Positions 4,775 through 5,259 of a DNA stretch of 5,259 nucleotides are shown here, one piece after another. The stretch comes from Desulfotomaculaceae bacterium. GTDB taxonomy: Bacteria > Bacillota > Desulfotomaculia > Desulfotomaculales > Pelotomaculaceae. The position numbers and the translations under genes were made by a program. The notes below the pieces were generated by a model. It was not told the origin of the DNA. It ran no database searches and saw only the letters and a list, made by a program, of their open reading frames with translations. The DNA is taken from assembly GCA_028704035.1 (NCBI GenBank), contig JAQVLS010000126.1, positions 1 through 5,259 of the forward strand, given 5' to 3'. Positions within the stretch are counted from its first letter, which is position 1, and each line of letters begins with the position of its first letter.

Positions 4775-4818
4775 CACAAATTATGTTATTATGCACTGTC
4801 ATAATAACATAATTTGTG
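4775..4818. repeat. Perfect 19-bp inverted repeat upstream of prxU
   Basis: CACAAATTATGTTATTATG (4775-4793), a 6-base centre CACTGT, and its exact reverse complement (4800-4818). Each arm also contains a direct repeat, ATTATG-TT-ATTATG. It ends 38 bases before the prxU ATG and 24 before its ribosome binding site. No convincing -35/-10 pair is seen beside it. It may be an operator for one or two regulator dimers, or a leader hairpin. It resembles AT-rich PerR/Fur sites only loosely. Confidence 0.85.
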
Positions 4819-4868
4819 TTTATAGGGAAATGATTCATCCGGCGCCGTATTAATGACGCGTCTCAAAA

Positions 4869-4888
4869 ATAGAAATAATTATCTCTAT
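4869..4888. repeat. 20-bp AT-rich palindrome, possible weak terminator or operator
   Basis: ATAGA-A-ATAATTAT-C-TCTAT is palindromic except for one position pair. In minus-strand RNA that pair is G-U, so an 8-bp A/U-rich hairpin with an AAUU loop forms, followed by four U. It could terminate the upstream methionine synthase activation gene or serve as an operator for prxU. Confidence 0.45.
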
Positions 4889-4949
4889 CTACGGACCAAC
4901 CACCCGCTGCTGTCAGGTTCATCCTTTCCCTTTTACCTACTTATTCTTG

Positions 4950-4966
4950 ACAAGATCTCTTCTTGT
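4950..4966. repeat. Small inverted repeat after the activation-domain gene
   Basis: ACAAGA, loop TCTCT, TCTTGT, a perfect 6-bp repeat, 16 bases past the stop codon of the gene to the right. There is no U-run after it on the minus strand. Confidence 0.35.
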
Positions 4967-4982
4967 TTCTGACATTGGCATA

Positions 4983-5259
4983 TCATTTCCTTTTTGGCAG
5001 GCATTTTTCTTTCAGGAGACAGTCCCGGCAAGTAAGGGCGCCCTGGCAGGGTTTTTTCTGCGGCTGCTCATAGCTCCGCTCAATTGGTACCCTGCTCCAG
5101 CCGATAACCGCTGTTACTGATTTAACCGGTTGCAGCAGATAATGAGACGTTACGGCCAGGCCGATCTTTTCACCACTTATACTTTCTATAAACTGCTGCT
5201 GGCTCTCCAGGGGCCAGTCCCCGTAACCCGGGCTGAAACGCGCTGTCGGGTAATAAGCG
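4983..5259 (-). CDS. Methionine synthase (B12-dependent) activation-domain protein, C-terminal part
   Basis: The last 91 residues of a protein whose N-terminus lies beyond the window. RFSPGYGDWP (7-16) matches the AdoMet-binding R-x3-G-Y-x3-P motif of the MetH reactivation domain, and KIGLAVTSHYLLQPVKSVTA followed by VIG (31-53) matches its following strands. The domain binds S-adenosylmethionine for reductive methylation of oxidised cob(II)alamin. Clostridia often carry it as a free-standing partner of a shortened MetH, and the size here fits that, though a full MetH cannot be excluded because the 5' part is missing. After the domain comes a tail with C71-x5-C77-x2-C80-x5-C86, which could bind an iron-sulfur cluster or zinc. 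The stop is TGA at 4983-4985; read-through there is not suggested, since no extension resembling the family follows. Confidence 0.85.
   Translation of the reverse strand, partial: AYYPTARFSPGYGDWPLESQQQFIESISGEKIGLAVTSHYLLQPVKSVTAVIGWSRVPIERSYEQPQKKPCQGALTCRDCLLKEKCLPKRK

Noticed and set aside
4020..4838. Two separate genes or a frameshifted peroxiredoxin pseudogene
   Set aside because: Both parts are in one frame and the only interruption is UGA at the catalytic cysteine, with a SECIS-like hairpin after it.
4737..4838. Upstream ATG of prxU at 4838
   Set aside because: That reading runs through the 19-bp inverted repeat and has no good ribosome binding site, whereas the ATG at 4736 has AAAGGAGG at ideal spacing.
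4869..4888. A PerR or Fur box
   Set aside because: The half-sites and centre do not match the 7-1-7 consensus closely enough, so it is reported only as a palindrome.
4947..4975. Plus-strand promoter beginning with TTGACA at 4947
   Set aside because: No acceptable -10 lies 16-18 bases downstream and no plus-strand gene follows.
1..5259. tRNA, rRNA, CRISPR array or insertion sequence
   Set aside because: No cloverleaf, rRNA-like stretch, regular spaced repeats or transposase motif was seen.

Overview
The window looks like chromosome from a low-to-moderate GC anaerobic Firmicute, most likely a clostridial or Peptococcaceae-type organism. This is inferred from strong AGGAGG-type ribosome binding sites, use of TTG starts, a small siroheme sulfite reductase, a B12-dependent methionine synthase reactivation protein, and a peroxiredoxin that needs an in-frame UGA read as selenocysteine. 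No single feature fixes the genus.

Layout from left to right. (1) Positions 1-1652, minus strand: an arsenic operon transcribed right to left as arsR, a 76-residue CxxC thioredoxin-like protein, a 107-residue carboxymuconolactone decarboxylase-family protein, and arsM (arsenite methyltransferase, cut off by the window start). A near-consensus promoter (TTGACA, 17 bp, TATTAT) precedes arsR, with an inverted repeat in its spacer as a likely ArsR operator. No arsenite pump or arsenate reductase lies in the visible part. (2) Positions 1879-2544, plus strand: a short siroheme/4Fe-4S sulfite reductase. (3) Positions 2545-2864: a 320-bp gap with hairpins, two promoter-like sequences and a possible decayed minus-strand reading frame. 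(4) Positions 2865-3728, plus strand: a metal-dependent amidohydrolase of the ACMSD-like type. (5) Positions 3747-4818, minus strand: the most interesting unit. A peroxiredoxin has UGA in place of its peroxidatic cysteine codon (PrxU type). After 104 bases comes a 36-codon membrane-peptide frame that also has an in-frame UGA, giving a C-P-P-U motif just before its membrane segment. Both UGAs are followed, starting 13 bases downstream, by a hairpin with G at the second loop position, as expected of bacterial SECIS elements. A rho-independent terminator ends the unit, and a perfect 19-bp inverted repeat lies upstream of prxU. (6) Positions 4983-5259, minus strand: the C-terminal part of a methionine synthase activation-domain protein with a four-cysteine tail.

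Working together: the ars genes form a methylation-based arsenic response with thiol/redox accessory proteins. The prxU unit is a selenium-dependent peroxide defence operon. The 36-residue frame may be its previously unrecognised, membrane-anchored redox partner; this is inference from the UGA, the hairpin, the ribosome binding site and the operon position.
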